Source: Hemicordylus capensis (taxonomy: Eukaryota; Chordata; Lepidosauria; Squamata; Cordylidae). From it: a stretch of DNA of 64,000 nucleotides. Positions 1 to 12,046 of the stretch are shown piece after piece. The position numbers were made by a program, and so were the translations under genes. The stretch is taken from contig NC_069657.1 of the NCBI RefSeq assembly GCF_027244095.1, positions 392,192,943 through 392,256,942 on the forward strand, written 5' to 3'. Every line of letters starts with the position of its first letter. Position 1 is the stretch's first letter. The notes beneath the pieces are model-generated. The model searched no databases. It was not told the DNA's origin and saw only the letters and a list, made by a program, of their open reading frames with translations.

Positions 1-985
1 AAGACAAAGTTGAGACTGAAGATGATGACTCGGGTGAACATTGTGTCTCAGATGAGGAATTAATTTCTACTGGTCAGCTATCAAAGACCTCCCCAGATAA
101 ACTAGTCATCCCTAAAGGCTCTCTCTGTCTGATCTGACTGCCACATTCACATCAAAGAAATAGTTTCAGCCGTTGTTCTTGAAGTCACCTCTTGACTTTC
201 AGGATCTGGTATTTGACTTAGTAAAAAAACTCACCATCATCCTGGTGCACTTTCCACAATCTTAGTATTGACTCAGGCAGCTAAACAAGTTTGGTAAAAT
301 CTTCCTTCATACCACAGAGTTTAAAAAAAAGATGGAGAATATCTACTGCATGCATAAGATTGCTGTTTTCTGTACCAGTGCACAGCCTAATTCTCATTGT
401 GGACTGTGCTTCAACTACGAGAACTAACAGAAAACATTCTACCCTCACAGAGAGAGAGGGAAGGAAACTAGACTTGTTGGGGAGGAAGATATATTTTGCT
501 TCTAATGGCAATAAGGACAGCTGCATGGCAAGATATCGCCACTCTGTTTGAACAGCTAAAAAGATATATTAGAGATGGTCCACATGATATCCAACAGAAA
601 TTTATGGATACTTTCACTGAGTCATCAGAGTTCACTGAGCAACAAACAGCAGTATCAAAACACATAGTTGATTGTGAATCTCAGATTATTGATCAGTTAT
701 TGCATTAAGAAGGGATGCTTGGTCAAGATCTTCTGCGATACAGTTTGAAACCAGAGACAAAATAAAGACCTCCCTTTTGATGGTGATGGATTATTCAGGA
801 ATACAACAGACAAAACACTGGGGGTGGGGGGAATCAAGTATATTGCCAAAAATTTTGCCATGCTTTCCAACAGAAATCCCAACTCTGATTCACAATTCAG
901 ACAACCATACCCTAAGTTCAGAAGTCAAGAAAAACATGAAATGAAAAAGAGAGATTTCCTTAGTCAAACAGGATTCAGCTAAGTA
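1..985 (+). mobile_element. DIRS-type retroelement fossil, gag-like region
   Basis: Translated + strand pieces show an acidic segment (EDDDSGEH...SDEELIS) followed by a basic stretch around EREGRKLDLLGRKIYFAS and a KHEMK-type basic tail. This arrangement is what I know from the first ORF of reptile and amphibian DIRS1-like elements. It is a broken old copy and the window edge cuts its left side. It has the same orientation as the DIRS recombinase fossil at 8.77-9.74 kb, but the DNA between is unrelated, so I do not claim one element. Family assignment is by remembered pattern only. Confidence 0.5.
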
Positions 986-1092
986 AACCTTACTAACATC
1001 TTTAAAACTTTTGTCATACAAGGTTCTGTTCCTGATAGCCATCATATTAGCATGTACAGTGTCTGAACTAGGAGCACTCCCAGTGGATAAAG

Positions 1093-1330
1093 AGAGATGC
1101 CTATTTCAGCTTGATTTGTCATTTTAAGGACAGACCCTACCTTTGTTCCCTCAAAGGCAGGATACTTCTGAGTACCAGTTGCAGGGTAGTAACAGCAGGA
1201 GAGAGAGCATGCCCTCAACTCCTGCCTGTAGGCTTCCAGCGGCATCTGGTGGGCCACTGTGTGAAACAGGATGCTGGACTAGATGGGCCTTGGGCCTGAT
1301 CCAGCAGGGCTGTTCTTATGAACTTTACCT
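1093..1330 (+). mobile_element. CR1 LINE 3' end
   Basis: The segment contains the familiar reptile CR1 3' block (GGATGCTGGACTAGATGGGC, then CCTGATCCAGCAGGGCTGTT) and finishes in TTCTTATG, the short terminal octamer type expected for CR1 rather than a poly(A) tail. It is a typical heavily 5'-truncated insertion without coding capacity. Confidence 0.65.
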
Positions 1331-2570
1331 TTGCTGGGCAAATTTATACTCAAAGTGACTAATGTCATGCAGCAAAGAACTTCTTTATTTTGCATAGAAT
1401 CTGCCACCTTCACAGTGGGTAACATGGCTTGGAAATTGCCTTGGGGCACATTTCAAGGTGTATCTACCTCTAGCCAAAGCACATCTTTTTGGAATCTGCT
1501 TGGATCACTATCGCATGGACTTTCATACCGACAAGTGGTGGCCCCCTGCTCCTCACCTCTCTTCCCCATTGTTCTGCTGGTTCCCAGCAAGAAGAGACCA
1601 ACCAACATGCAATGAATGCACCAAGAAAACCAGGGAAAGATAGGCAAACTAACCTTAGGTCTCTCTAAGCCTCCTTGCCCCCTCTTTTTTCAGCCTCTCC
1701 ATTTTCAGGCACTTTCCATGGCAAGCCTTAAGCCAGGCTCTGGTCAAGCCAATCAATCTCTAATTAGGCCTTGAAGCTAAATTATTGCTAGCTATTTTCT
1801 TACTTAGAATATCAGCTAAGATTTATTGCCTTGACTAACTTAACTTTTGCATTCTGTACCCCTATATACCCTTAATGAAACTGTTGTACTGCCTTTCTGC
1901 CCCCTCATCTTTTCCAAAACACCAAACTTGCTCAAATTTGATGCTGGAACCAAACTGCTCCCTCCAGCCGAGGTAATTCCCCATGCTAAGCCAAAAGCAT
2001 AGTTTGAGTGTCTAGCCAGCACTCCGGGGCAGTTCTGGTAAAGTACGTGAGAAAGAAACATTGGGCTTGCCATGAATGGTTCTTTCTGCATAGTGTACGG
2101 AAGGTATGTGACACACCTATGGTTTAGTTTGTATTCTACTTTTAGGAGGGATGAGAAGTGGTGACTCGCAGGGGTTTTTGGAATTGTGAGTGGAATCCTT
2201 TCCTGTTGATGGTTTGTTTTTGTTTTTGTTTTTAAACCCATCATTTTGTCTGTTTTTATTATTATTTGTATCCTAGTTTTTCTCAGTCCCTTTAAAAACA
2301 AACTAACTACTACTCAGCAGCCCTAGAACTGGGAGGCTACGACTCCCACAGCTTCCTGGGAAGAAGCCTAATCTGCATAAGCCCTGTCTATTGTTGGAGC
2401 AAGTAGGAAATACAAGCCATGATATGGATACCTTCATACACTGTGTAGAAATAATCCTCCTTTGCAAGTCCATCAGTTGCAGTTTAGCAACCTGTTTTTC
2501 CTTTTTCATAATAGCACTCAGCAGTTGTTACACAGTTGCTAACTGGGAGAATAATACATCATTATAACTG
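1331..2570. other. Unassigned, no gene recognised
   Basis: Mixed-composition DNA. Short open frames on both strands (up to 153 codons at 1840-2301 on the - strand) show no domain I recognise and no splice context. A TTTTTG-rich run sits near 2213-2235. Confidence 0.5.
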
Positions 2571-5240
2571 TCACTGAAATATAGTAAAACATTTATTGTG
2601 GAAGACTGTTGAAATTCTTGAAGGCAAAGACCCAAACAAAAATTTGCAGAAGATCACGGTATAGGTACTTCAGTATAACAGTTGCTTGTCTAGTTTGAAG
2701 TTTGCATAGTATTGTACAATGAATATGAGAAACATCTTCAAATTCTTTCGGCTTCTTTCCTTAGTATAAAACAATTAGATGGGCCTCTAATTTTTAAGAG
2801 GAGCATTTATCTGGAGAACTGACATCTATGATGACCCCATGGAAGGGTGTAAACCTTCCCGTTCTGGACTATGCATGGCTGGGTTTTCAGTCCTACAACT
2901 GGTTTCCCTTACAGGATTCTGATTGATTCTCTAACAACACTGAGGAATGAATATGTTATCTCTAAACTTTTGATTGGCTAATCCAAATCAGGAGCTGCCT
3001 GAAGCAAATCACATGGCGGGATGAGTGTCTTAGTTCACCATCTACAGCACTGGTTCTCCAATGAGCAATATTTTGCTAGAGCTCAGGGGGAAGTTTAGTC
3101 TACCAAAACTACTATATTTGTCCCATACTTATAGTATACTGATCAAATTCCCTCCCATGTAAAAATGAAATTCTACCCATGCTCCAAACCTAGTAGCTAA
3201 AACACTTGTTTTAAAAAGGGAAATAATTATTTTGAGGAATAATGCTTCACTAACTTCTAAATATTTTTAAATTAAAAGATTAATGCCACACAAATGTTAC
3301 CTGAATGTGTTTGTTTCACAGATAGAGTGGCTTGAGTTGTGGGTCTTGATACCTACTCATCTGAAGGGAGAAGAGTTGTTAAACCTACTGGATGAGTAGC
3401 CAGCTGCAAGGCTCAATCAGAAACCTTGTTGGGTTCATTCATAGGTGGAAATGTATTAGTACTTGACAGGGTGTGTGTGTGTGAAAAGTGGTGTTAATAT
3501 AAATGCATTTTTCTTTCTTTCTTTCTTCCCTGATGTGCATTTGGGGTTATTGGGGAAAGGTATTGAACACTTAAATTGTGGTATTGAGTTCCCATTTTCA
3601 TAATCTGTATTTTGTTCTAGTTTGATGTTTCAAATTATAAGAAGAAAAATTGTGGGTTTTTTTAAAAGTTTGATTTAAAATCAGATTTTCATGATAATTA
3701 TTCTTGATAAGGAAATAGGTGTGTTTTTTTTTGTTTGTTTTTTACTTCTGATACTTAACCTGACCTCTTCATCTGCTTTTGTGTTGTGCTAGCATTGGTT
3801 TGAAAGCTGGATTGCTCTGAGGTTTGTGTCTCTTAGATGTGAAACAGAAATGGGGAATATGTAAAGGACATGTCTTGATTACCAGTGTACATAATTCATG
3901 AACACATAAGGAGAGAGTATGTATGTCGCTTCTTTGAAACTATATGTAGCACATTATTTCATTATTGCTGTATGAAGAGCCTAAGAATTCTGTAAGAGGG
4001 CTAATCCATTTTCAAGGAAGGTATCCCTCTGTGCAAGACATGACCTTCTAATTAACTCATTTCTGTATGAAATTAGTTCATGGTTGTGTGTGTGTGCACG
4101 CGCGTGCGCCCACACGCGCCTTTATGGATTTATTTGTTTTGTTTGTGTGATGGAAATAAAGTTCATATTCATTATACATAGCAATTACTGTGAATTTGGT
4201 AATGCTTCTGGAATATAGAGCTAAGCAGTCTAGTTTTATTAGCTTATACCTGAATAATCAGCCAACTCCAATCACACTCATACATTTGTATCTTGATTCT
4301 TTTGCAGTTCTGTGTCCTACATGAAGAGAGGTGTGTTTGGCGAAAGACAGCCATACTAATTTCCGTGAAAAGATGTTTTCCACAGATTGTTTAAAGCCTT
4401 TCAATTTGCTTGGCACTGTGTCGAATTCTAATGCATTTACTACATTCATTGCCTGCCTGGACTTTTGAATTCTTGAGTAAGTCCTTTGGAGCATGTAGAA
4501 CTCATCCTTTTTGGTCCCGTTCCCCCCCCCCCTTCACTTAAGTGTGATGCATTTGAAAAAAGAGTGGATACTGTACAGTTTTATTTACAAGCATTATTTT
4601 GACTTTTAAAAGTATTTTTTACAATTAATTGCATGTAATTATTGTCCACAACCATCTGCTTTGGAGGAGAAAAAGAAACTTCAGTGTAAATAAAAGAAGC
4701 CTATTCAGTGTTACTGAACTTTTAATACAAATTGCAATGGGTTCTTGTATTAAATGTGTAAAATGGATCAAAAGCAGGAACTGCACTGCAAAAATTCCAT
4801 CAAAGTTCTTCATTGGAGACTCTTAGAATATCGATCTAGGAACTAGCACTGTTTTTTAAAAAACTGTATTGTGTGTTTACTGATTCTCAAACTTCTTTCA
4901 GCACTGTACAGAAAGAAAAAGTGGTGTTGCATCTGCTTCTTTAACTAGTTGACTTTTTTTTTTAAAAAAAAACAAGGACACAATTCACTGAGAAGTTGTC
5001 AGTTGTAAGCGCCACTGTGAGAGGATAGCATTGCGGAACATCCTGATTCATTGTGTTCCCAAGTCATACATCATTACTTTGATGTTCTATATTGTAATTA
5101 TTTATAAGGTAATGTAGTTGAATATGGATATCTTGCTGCTATTGTGCTTTTTAGTCCACATGTTAAATAAATGTTTGGTCATAGTGTAACATTTTATATG
5201 CAGCAGTATGTTAATGAGTTCTTTTAAAAGTTTCATTGTC
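2571..5240 (+). other. AT-rich tract resembling a long 3' UTR
   Basis: About 2.7 kb with few recognisable transposons and no long ORF. It is rich in poly-T and TGT runs and has AATAAA signals on the + strand near 4153 and 5166, the second followed by a T/GT-rich stretch. Low repeat density plus poly(A) signals is what a terminal exon or 3' UTR of a gene lying further left could look like. There is no identifiable coding end, so this is only a suggestion. An alternating CG/TG run (GTGCACGCGCGTGCGCC) lies near 4093. Confidence 0.25.
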
Positions 5241-5780
5241 CTGTAGTTCATTTATGCATAATATCAGTCTCTCTCTAATGGTGTATAGCACAATGGTGTA
5301 TAGCACAGAATTTCAACTTTGTTCAGTCTTCAAAAAAGAAGGGTTTTAAAAGGTGTTTTTTTAAGGAGGGGTTAAAAAAAGAAGGGTTAACCCTAACCCA
5401 ACAGATGCTGAGGAAAATCTACAAGACTTGGAACTGGAGGAGATGAGATGAAACTTCTGTAGAGAAGTCGACACCATTTACATGCTGACGCCGTGCAAGG
5501 GATGCTGGGGGACGCATTCCGGTGTTTTAAAGAGGCAAGTGGCACAAGCTGCTGCTTGCACAGAAGTATTTCCTTTTGAACAGCACCGCAGCAGAGTGGC
5601 GCAGGGCAGTATGGGCTTAGAGGACAGGCAGGTAGGGTCTGCCCACTTCCTCTTAAGGGTACCCTGCGCTGAAATGGTTTGACTCCAGGGAGCACTTTGG
5701 GCTCATCCCTTCAATCAGAATTACAGATTTCAAAATTTCAAATTAAAAGTGATTTTAAAAAACTAAGAATAATACAAACT
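5241..5780. other. Unassigned spacer
   Basis: No gene seen. It contains a short duplicated phrase (ATGGTGTATAGCACA near 5277-5307) and two units of CCCTAAC near 5389-5400. The right 300 bp are G+C richer, as in a decayed DNA transposon, but I see no terminal repeats. Confidence 0.4.
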
Positions 5781-8770
5781 AACAGGTGAAACATTAAAAA
5801 GCCTCTTTAAAAATATGTGTTTAGTTGTTCTTTAAAAACACTAAGGGACAGAGCATGGCAAAGCTCTACAGGGAGAGTGTTCCAGAGGCGAGGGGCCACG
5901 ACCTAAAAGGTCCTGTCTGTAGTCCCCGCCAACTGGATCTTTGTTAGTGGCAGGGCCTGAGTTGATGAGCGGAGGGCCCTGGCCAGGTTCATATGAGTGA
6001 ATGCGATCTGACAGATACCCCGGCACCAAGCCATGTAGAGCTTTAAAGGTCAAGACCAGCACTTTGAATCTAGCCCAGAAGCCCAGTATCCCCTGTATCC
6101 AATGAAGCTGTATCCAATAGCCCAGTATCCAATGAAGCTGCCACAGGATGGGTGTGATACTTGTGAAGCGACTTGCACCCATGAGCATTCTTGCAGCAGC
6201 ATTCTGAACCAGCTGAAGCTTCCGAATCTTCCGTAGACCAATCTGGTTGTTACCAATGCATGAGTGACTGAGGTCAGGTCTGTCTTCTCCAAGTTGGGTT
6301 GCAGCTGGCACACCATCTGTAGCTGGTAAAAGGCACTTCTGCACACCACCGCCACCTGCGCCTCCAAGGACAGCGTCTGGTCCAGAAACACCCCCAAGCT
6401 GCAGACTTTGTCTTTCAGAGGGAATGTGACCCTGTCCAAAACCAGATTTACCTCACTGCTCGGATGATCAGTTTTACCAACCCAGAACACTTCCGTCTTA
6501 TCTGGATTAAGTTTCAGCTTGTTTGTCTCCATCCAGTCCAGAACAGTCTCCAAGCCCCAGTTCAAAGCATCCACTGCCTCCCTGGTGTCTGCTGACTTAA
6601 AAGATAGGTAGAGCTAAGTGTCATCAGCATACTGATGGCACTGCAGCCCACACCTACGAATGACTTCTCCCAGAGGTTTCATGTAGATGTTAAACAGCAT
6701 AGGGAATAGCATAGATCCCTGTGGCAACCCATAGGCCAGGGGGTGGAGCAGGCATCCTCCAGCACCAAGGTAGGAGCAGAGCCACCATATAACTGTGCCC
6801 CCAAATCCCAACCTGGAGAGACGTTCCAGAAGGATACAATACTTGTTTTTATACTTTTTAGATCAATATTTTAATGTGTCTTTTTATAATCGTGTTTTAA
6901 ATTTTATTGTGAGCCACCTTGGGATTTTCTTAATGAAAGATGGGGTATAAATTTAATAATAAATAAAATACCATGGTTGGTGGTATCAAAAGCCACTGAG
7001 AGGTCCAGAAAAATCAACAGAGTCACATTCCCTCTGTCTATCTCCCAGTGTAGGTCATCCACCATGGCAACCAAGGCAGTTTCTGTCCCATATCCAGGTC
7101 AGAAACTAGACTGCAAAGGATCTAAGTAATCAGATTCAACCAGGACTGTCTGGAGCTGAGACACCACCACGCTTTCCAACAGCTTCCCCTAGAAGAGGAG
7201 GTTAGAAACTGGTCAAAGTTTATTCAGGTCATCTGGGTCCAATGAGGGCTTTTTTAGGAGAGACCTAATTACTGTCTCCTTCAGCTGAGGGGGTACACCC
7301 CTTGCTTTAGAAAGGCATTCTCTACCCCTGCCACCCATGGACCCAGTCCCTCCCTAGAAGCCTTCACCAACCATGAAGGGCAAGAGTCGAGCACGCACGT
7401 GGTAGGCCTCAGCCCTCCAAGCAGCCTGTCCACCTCTTCAGGCAACACAGTCTGAAAGCCATCCAATATAACAAGACCAGACGGTTCATTGGCAACATCC
7501 AGTTCTGGTACCACAAAAAACTTAGCATCCAAATCAGAATGAATGATTTTATCTGCAAAATGTAATACAAGTTGGTCACAGTGGGCTGCCAAGGCTTCTG
7601 TTTGATGGTCTTTGGGATCCTCACATAGGAAGCTCTGAACCACTCAAAAACGCTCTGCTGGATGACATTCAGCAGAAACAATGGTGGTGTAAAAGTAGGA
7701 TTTCTTTGCCGCCATCACCACCAGAGAGCAGACCCTAATATGGGCTCTAGCTTGTGTTCGGTCACATTCATTCTGAGTTTTCCTCCAATGACGCTCAAGC
7801 TAGCCTGCTTCATTGTCTGCAACTCACCTGTATACCAGGGAGTCGCTTGGGCTCAGCAGGTCAGGAGAGGATGCCTTGGCATGACCATTTCAATCACCCG
7901 ACCCATCTCCTCATACCAGAGGGAGGCAACAGGATCATTCACTCTCTCAGCAGGAAACTCCCCCGGAGCTGTCAGGAATCCATTAGGATCCATAAGCCTC
8001 TGAGGGTGGACCATCCTCCGAGGGTGGACCCCTGCAGAGGTGTATTGGGTCCACCCTCAGTCCAAACTTCACCAGACAGTGATCTGTCGATGAAAATGGT
8101 ATTAAAGCCTCCTGAAATAACTACGGAGGACCAGTGTCCACCATTGACCCAAAGACTAAGGCAAGCATATGGCCTGCCTCATGTGTGGGACCTGAAATCA
8201 GTTGAGACAAGCCCATAGTCATCATGGAGAACATGAAGTCCCATGCTGTACCAGACAGGGTGGCCTAACAGCTGCGGGGTCCTCAACACCACATCCAGGA
8301 GCAGCTTAGGCAGGGAGATTGTTAGAAAGTAGGGTGGGTGGTATAGCAACAGAATCTCAACTTTGTCTTGCAATCCCATCACTGCATGCAGGCTTCCAAA
8401 CTGGTCAGAATGGCAGACAATGTATCTGGTGAGGGAAATAGTTTCCCGATGAACCAGGACAACCACACCTCCCCACCCAACTCACCTTGGCTGATGCTGC
8501 ACCTGGAAAACTAGTGGGCACAGCTGGGAGAGATTTTCATCTCCACCCCCCGCCCCATCCAACCAGGTCTCTGTAATGCACATCAGGTCTATATGCTCAT
8601 CTAGGATAGCCTCCTGGATGGCTGTAGTCTTTGCATTTATGGACCTGGCATTTAATACCACCACCTTCAGGAAGGATGAGCTGCTGGGAGAGTTACTGAG
8701 GTCTCCTTGGATGGGAGAAGGACCGGAGAATGTGATGGCTTTAATACAGCCAGCACATCTTCCCCTCACC
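5781..8770 (-). mobile_element. L2-clade LINE, near-complete, decayed
   Basis: Reading leftward on the - strand, pieces appear in the correct L2 order. An APE-type endonuclease start (VVVLNARSINAKT...IDLMCITETWL) is at 8482-8769. More endonuclease (GSLHAVMGLQDKVEILLLY) is at 8179-8466. A linker before the RT (EEVDRLLGGLRPTTCVLD) is at 7281-7643. RT motifs GLPQGSMLFPMLFNIY and catalytic YADDT lie in 6614-6811. The thumb/C-terminal section (LDWMETNKLKLNPDKTEVFW ... SLGVFLDQTLSLEAQVA) is at 6050-6574, with the conserved tail (FKVLVLTFKALHGLVPGYL) near 5990-6060. The frames are split by stops and frameshifts, so it is inactive. The 5' end abuts the DIRS fossil. A foreign LINE tail interrupts it at 6841-6970. 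Confidence 0.88.
6841..6970 (+). mobile_element. Short LINE 3'-tail insertion inside the L2
   Basis: About 130 bp in opposite orientation to the host L2. It ends with the common reptile LINE tail (GTGAGCCACCTTGGGATTTT ... GGGGTATAAATTTAATAA) followed by an A/AAT-rich end. The L2 sequence resumes directly afterwards (CCATGGTTGGTGGTATCAAA), so this is a later, extremely 5'-truncated insertion. Confidence 0.7.
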
Positions 8771-9740
8771 TAGCATGTTCTCCCCCACTAGACGGAATTA
8801 CAGCTACAAATTGAGACACTTTCAAGAGTATGCCTTGCTGAATAATTTTACACCAGACACAGCTTCAATCCAGCAGGTGCTTCTTTCCTTGACTAATTTA
8901 AAGGTGAGTGGCTTGGCCAATGTATCAATTAAGGTCCACCTTGCAGCCATATTCTCTCAACATGCTGGTTTGGATGGTAAATTGGTCTTTTCTCTTCCTG
9001 ACTGCAAGAGATTACTAAATTGATATACCTGTTTATACCAATTTATACCTACTTATATGTATGTAAGCCAGTCAAGCAGTAGAGTTCATCCCTGGTACTG
9101 TCAGCTTTGACTGAGAAGCCATTTGAACCAATGATTACGACCTCAATCACTTAAGGCTGCTTTCTTTGTGGCAATAACTATGGCCCGAAGGGTCAGTGAG
9201 CTCACTGCCTTGTGCACTGATGTACCATATGTGAAGTTTTCTCCAGACAAGATCCTTTTAAGATTGAACCCAACTTTCTGCCCAAAACGAGTAACTGATT
9301 TTAATTTGAACCAAGATATAATTCTTCCTACTTACTTAAGGGACCCTATGTCACCTTTAGAAAAGTTGCTACATACTCTGGATGTGCGTAGGTCTCTGTT
9401 GTTCTACCTGAAGAGAACTCATGACGTTCTCAAAACTAAGTGTCTATTTGTTGCTTATAAGGGCAAATTAAAAGGATGAACTTTATCATGTTTGAGACAG
9501 CAGTTATCACATTGGTTGGTTGAGCTTATTTACCTAACATACAAACATCAGAAGGCTGAGCCTCCAAAAACCATTTATGCACATTCAACCAGGGCCTACG
9601 CTACCTCCACAGCACATATGTCCAGCATCGAATTTAAAGACATTTGGCTGCAACATGGTCTTCTGAACAGATCTTTGTAAAACATTATGCACAGGATCTT
9701 CGCTCTGCAGCAAAGGCAAATTTTTAGAGGAGTGTTTTAA
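8771..9740 (+). mobile_element. DIRS-type tyrosine recombinase fossil
   Basis: Translated pieces resemble the tyrosine recombinase that DIRS elements use instead of a DDE integrase: an N-terminal SAM-like part (RHFQEYALLNNFTPDTASI), the first catalytic arginine region (MARRVSELTAL), and the H-x-x-R region (AHSTRAYATSTA). It is a broken remnant, immediately followed by terminal repeat arms of the same element type. No reverse transcriptase of this copy is visible beside it. Confidence 0.75.
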
Positions 9741-9799
9741 AGAGGGTACTTCAATAGCTTAATGTACCCACCCCCAAACCAGGGGGAAGCTTGTTATTC

Positions 9800-9856
9800 A
9801 CCCATGCTTATGAGTGTCAATGGATCACAATCCAGATGAACAGGTTGTTTACCTGT
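9800..9856 (+). repeat. DIRS terminal repeat arm, copy 1
   Basis: Starts ACCCATGCTTATGAGTGTCA and shares most of about 55 bp with the arm at 10391-10450. The same unit appears inverted at 10104-10151. Split direct and inverted terminal repeats of this kind are the hallmark of DIRS elements. Confidence 0.65.
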
Positions 9857-9888
9857 TGTGATGTATGTTTTACTTTAAATGGAATTGT

Positions 9889-10095
9889 TGGGAGGTGTGC
9901 TCTTCTAGCACACCTGTAGATCATGAAAGATACTTAAGGAGCTTGCCTTTGGGGAGAGGCAGGCTTTAGCATCTCTGGAGGCCTTATGTGGCTGGCCTGT
10001 GTTGTCTTCCTCACCTCTCCTTCGTAGTAATAAAACTGTCTTCCATAAATACGGATTCTTGTGTGTTGGACTCTCTGCTACAACTTAGGGCACAG
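9889..10095 (+). mobile_element. LTR-like fossil between DIRS arms (tentative)
   Basis: Begins TGTTGGGAGG and contains an AATAAA followed by a GT-rich region before a CTACAAC/CTCAACA end, the order seen in retroviral-type LTRs. I could not find matching target duplications at either candidate end, so the boundaries and the class are uncertain. It may be part of the DIRS terminal region. Confidence 0.3.
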
Positions 10096-10103
10096 CTCAA
10101 CAT

Positions 10104-10151
10104 TACACCTGTAACAGATGATCTGGGAGTGATCCATTGACATTCATAAGA
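10104..10151 (-). repeat. DIRS terminal repeat arm, inverted copy
   Basis: The reverse complement reads TCTTATGAATGTCAATGGAT and onward, matching the direct arms at 9800-9856 and 10391-10450. Confidence 0.65.
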
Positions 10152-10390
10152 CTTTCCCAACCACCCCACTGCAGTAAGTGAAAGCCTCATCCAGAGTACA
10201 AGTGTAAAAACAAAACATACAACCACAAACTCTTACCTTTGCTGTCACTTTGAAGAGCGGCTGTTCAGAATCTGAGGCAAAATGGTGCTGAACCACCAAG
10301 AATAATGGGTGCACAACATGTGCAGGGAGTGGTTCTCAGCACCATGAGTTGCTAACGCATTCAACCCGGATGGTCCTGTGCAGGCGCAGA

Positions 10391-10450
10391 ACCCATGCTT
10401 ATGAATGTCAATGGATCATTCCCAGATAATTTGTTTACAGGTAAGCAACC
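10391..10450 (+). repeat. DIRS terminal repeat arm, copy 2
   Basis: Starts ACCCATGCTTATGAATGTCA and ends in ACAGGTAAGCAACC. It is a direct copy of 9800-9856 and inverted relative to 10104-10151. Confidence 0.65.
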
Positions 10451-11289
10451 TATTTTTCCTTTGAGAAACAAATGTGTTGGGATTTACACTGTGGCTACAC
10501 AATGAAAAAAAAATTTGTTTTTTCTCATGACACCTGGATCCTTTCTCTTCCATAACCACAGTACACATTCCATGCAAGGCTCTCCTCTTCCACTGAGAGA
10601 GGGCAGTATTGGTACTAGCCACGAATATCAATTCTTCTCAATTGAAGGATAGCTTGAGATACCCAAGGTTTAAAACAAAAAATGACCCTGCTTGCATTTT
10701 TCAGAACTTTGGGCAGAGATCACATTTGTTCAGGTAGTTTCCTGTTCTGCTGAGCAAAGTTTGCAGGCATGTTAGTTTTCTTCTACAAGATTGGTTGTTT
10801 CATGTGTCAGAATATCTGACTTCTCTTCTACAATAAATTCCAAAGCTGGGTAGAGTTGTTCCCAGCAAAGGGGGAAAGCTTTTTCTAGCCCTTACTCTAA
10901 AAATTGGAAATGATGGAAGAATTTTCCATCACCTGGGAAGAGAAAGCATTCACTGTACTTGGTACCAACATTTCTATCCACTCTAATCTCATCTCAGACC
11001 CTGAAAAACTAAGAATATTGCTATCAGAATAAAACATTTTCAAATTATACAAAAATATGCCTGTTTGGGTAACTTACATAATTTCTTTACTGCAAAGTCT
11101 TTGAAGATTTTTTACCTTTAATTTTTTTGTTACATATATGCCTTGAGATTGTTTTATAAAACAATTTGTAAAAACCACAAAGCTGGCTGATGGTATACCT
11201 TTGCAGAAATTTTTTGCTATGGCTGTGTTACTCTATAAACAGTTATAAGATTCTTAAACTACTGTATATAAAAAATCTTAAGTATTTGA
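10451..11289. other. Unassigned, AT-rich
   Basis: No open frame or repeat family recognised. It becomes A+T rich toward 11000-11290. Confidence 0.4.
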
Positions 11290-11535
11290 CTAACAACAAA
11301 AAATTATATACCACTTTTCAACAAAAGTTTCCCAAGCAGTTTTACAGCGAGAAATAATAAATAAATAAGATGGCTCCCTGTCCCCAAAGGGCTCACAATC
11401 GAGAAAGAAACATAAGATAGATACCAGCAGCAACAGTCACTGGAAGTACTGTGCTGGGGGTGGATAGGGCCAGTTACTCTCCCCCTGCTCAGTAAAGAGA
11501 ATCATCATGTTTAAAAGGTGCCTCTTTGCCCAGTT
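11290..11535 (-). repeat. Reptile LINE-like 3'-tail repeat family T
   Basis: The reverse complement carries GTGAGCCCTTTGGGGACAGG, then GAGCCATCTTATTTATTTAT, and a downstream GTAAA..CTGC..GG tail. The same family occurs in + orientation at 26323-26456 and in - orientation at 55615-55840 and 63868-64000. It has no coding capacity here. Confidence 0.6.
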
Positions 11536-11708
11536 AGCAGGACAAAACACATGAGAGTCCCTGCAGGATTTATGAAAAAGTCATTGAGTAGTAAACAGCA
11601 GCCTGATGAGCTTTTCAGAGAATTTGATAGTTACTCTGTGTCTTTCTAATTGGCCCTAATTAAGGTATTGGCCTACTTTGGCTTGTGGAACCGCCCACAT
11701 GGCTGTGT

Positions 11709-11800
11709 ACAATTTTTGTTTACAGGACTTGTTAATTCAATTCAATACAATACAAAAAATACAATTTTTGTTTACAGGACTTGTTAATTCAATTCAATAC
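11709..11800 (+). repeat. 40-bp direct duplication beside an L2 tail
   Basis: A 40-bp phrase starting ACAATTTTTGTTTACAGGAC occurs at 11709-11748 and again, identically, at 11761-11800. The L2 tail begins at the next base after the second copy. Confidence 0.8.
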
Positions 11801-12046
11801 TTTAAAAAAGTCTTTTAAAACACATCTCTTCGCCCAGGCTTTTAATTAATGTTATTTTAATGCTGTTTTAAAATATTATTTTAATTTTTTTAAATGGTTG
11901 TAACGTGTGTGCCCCCCCCCATTTTTGTCATAATGAATGTTTTACTTTGTTTTTATTCTGTTGTAAACCACCCAGAGACATAAGTTTTGGGCGGTATAAA
12001 AATGTTTTTAATTAAATAATAAATAAATAAATAAATAAATAAAATT
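11801..12046 (+). mobile_element. L2 LINE 3' end
   Basis: Has the L2 C-terminal/3' UTR block (CACATCTCTTCGCCCAGGCT), then the TGTAAACCACCCAGAGACAT ... GGGCGGTATAAA tail and an (AAAT)n end. It is strongly 5'-truncated. Confidence 0.75.

Noticed and set aside
4258-4488. 78-codon - frame near 4.3 kb as a conserved exon
   Set aside because: No splice sites and no recognised domain; left unassigned within the AT-rich tract.
5385-5402. Telomere-like CCCTAAC units (also AGGGTTAGGGT near 38132)
   Set aside because: Only about two units each; too short to be an interstitial telomere tract.
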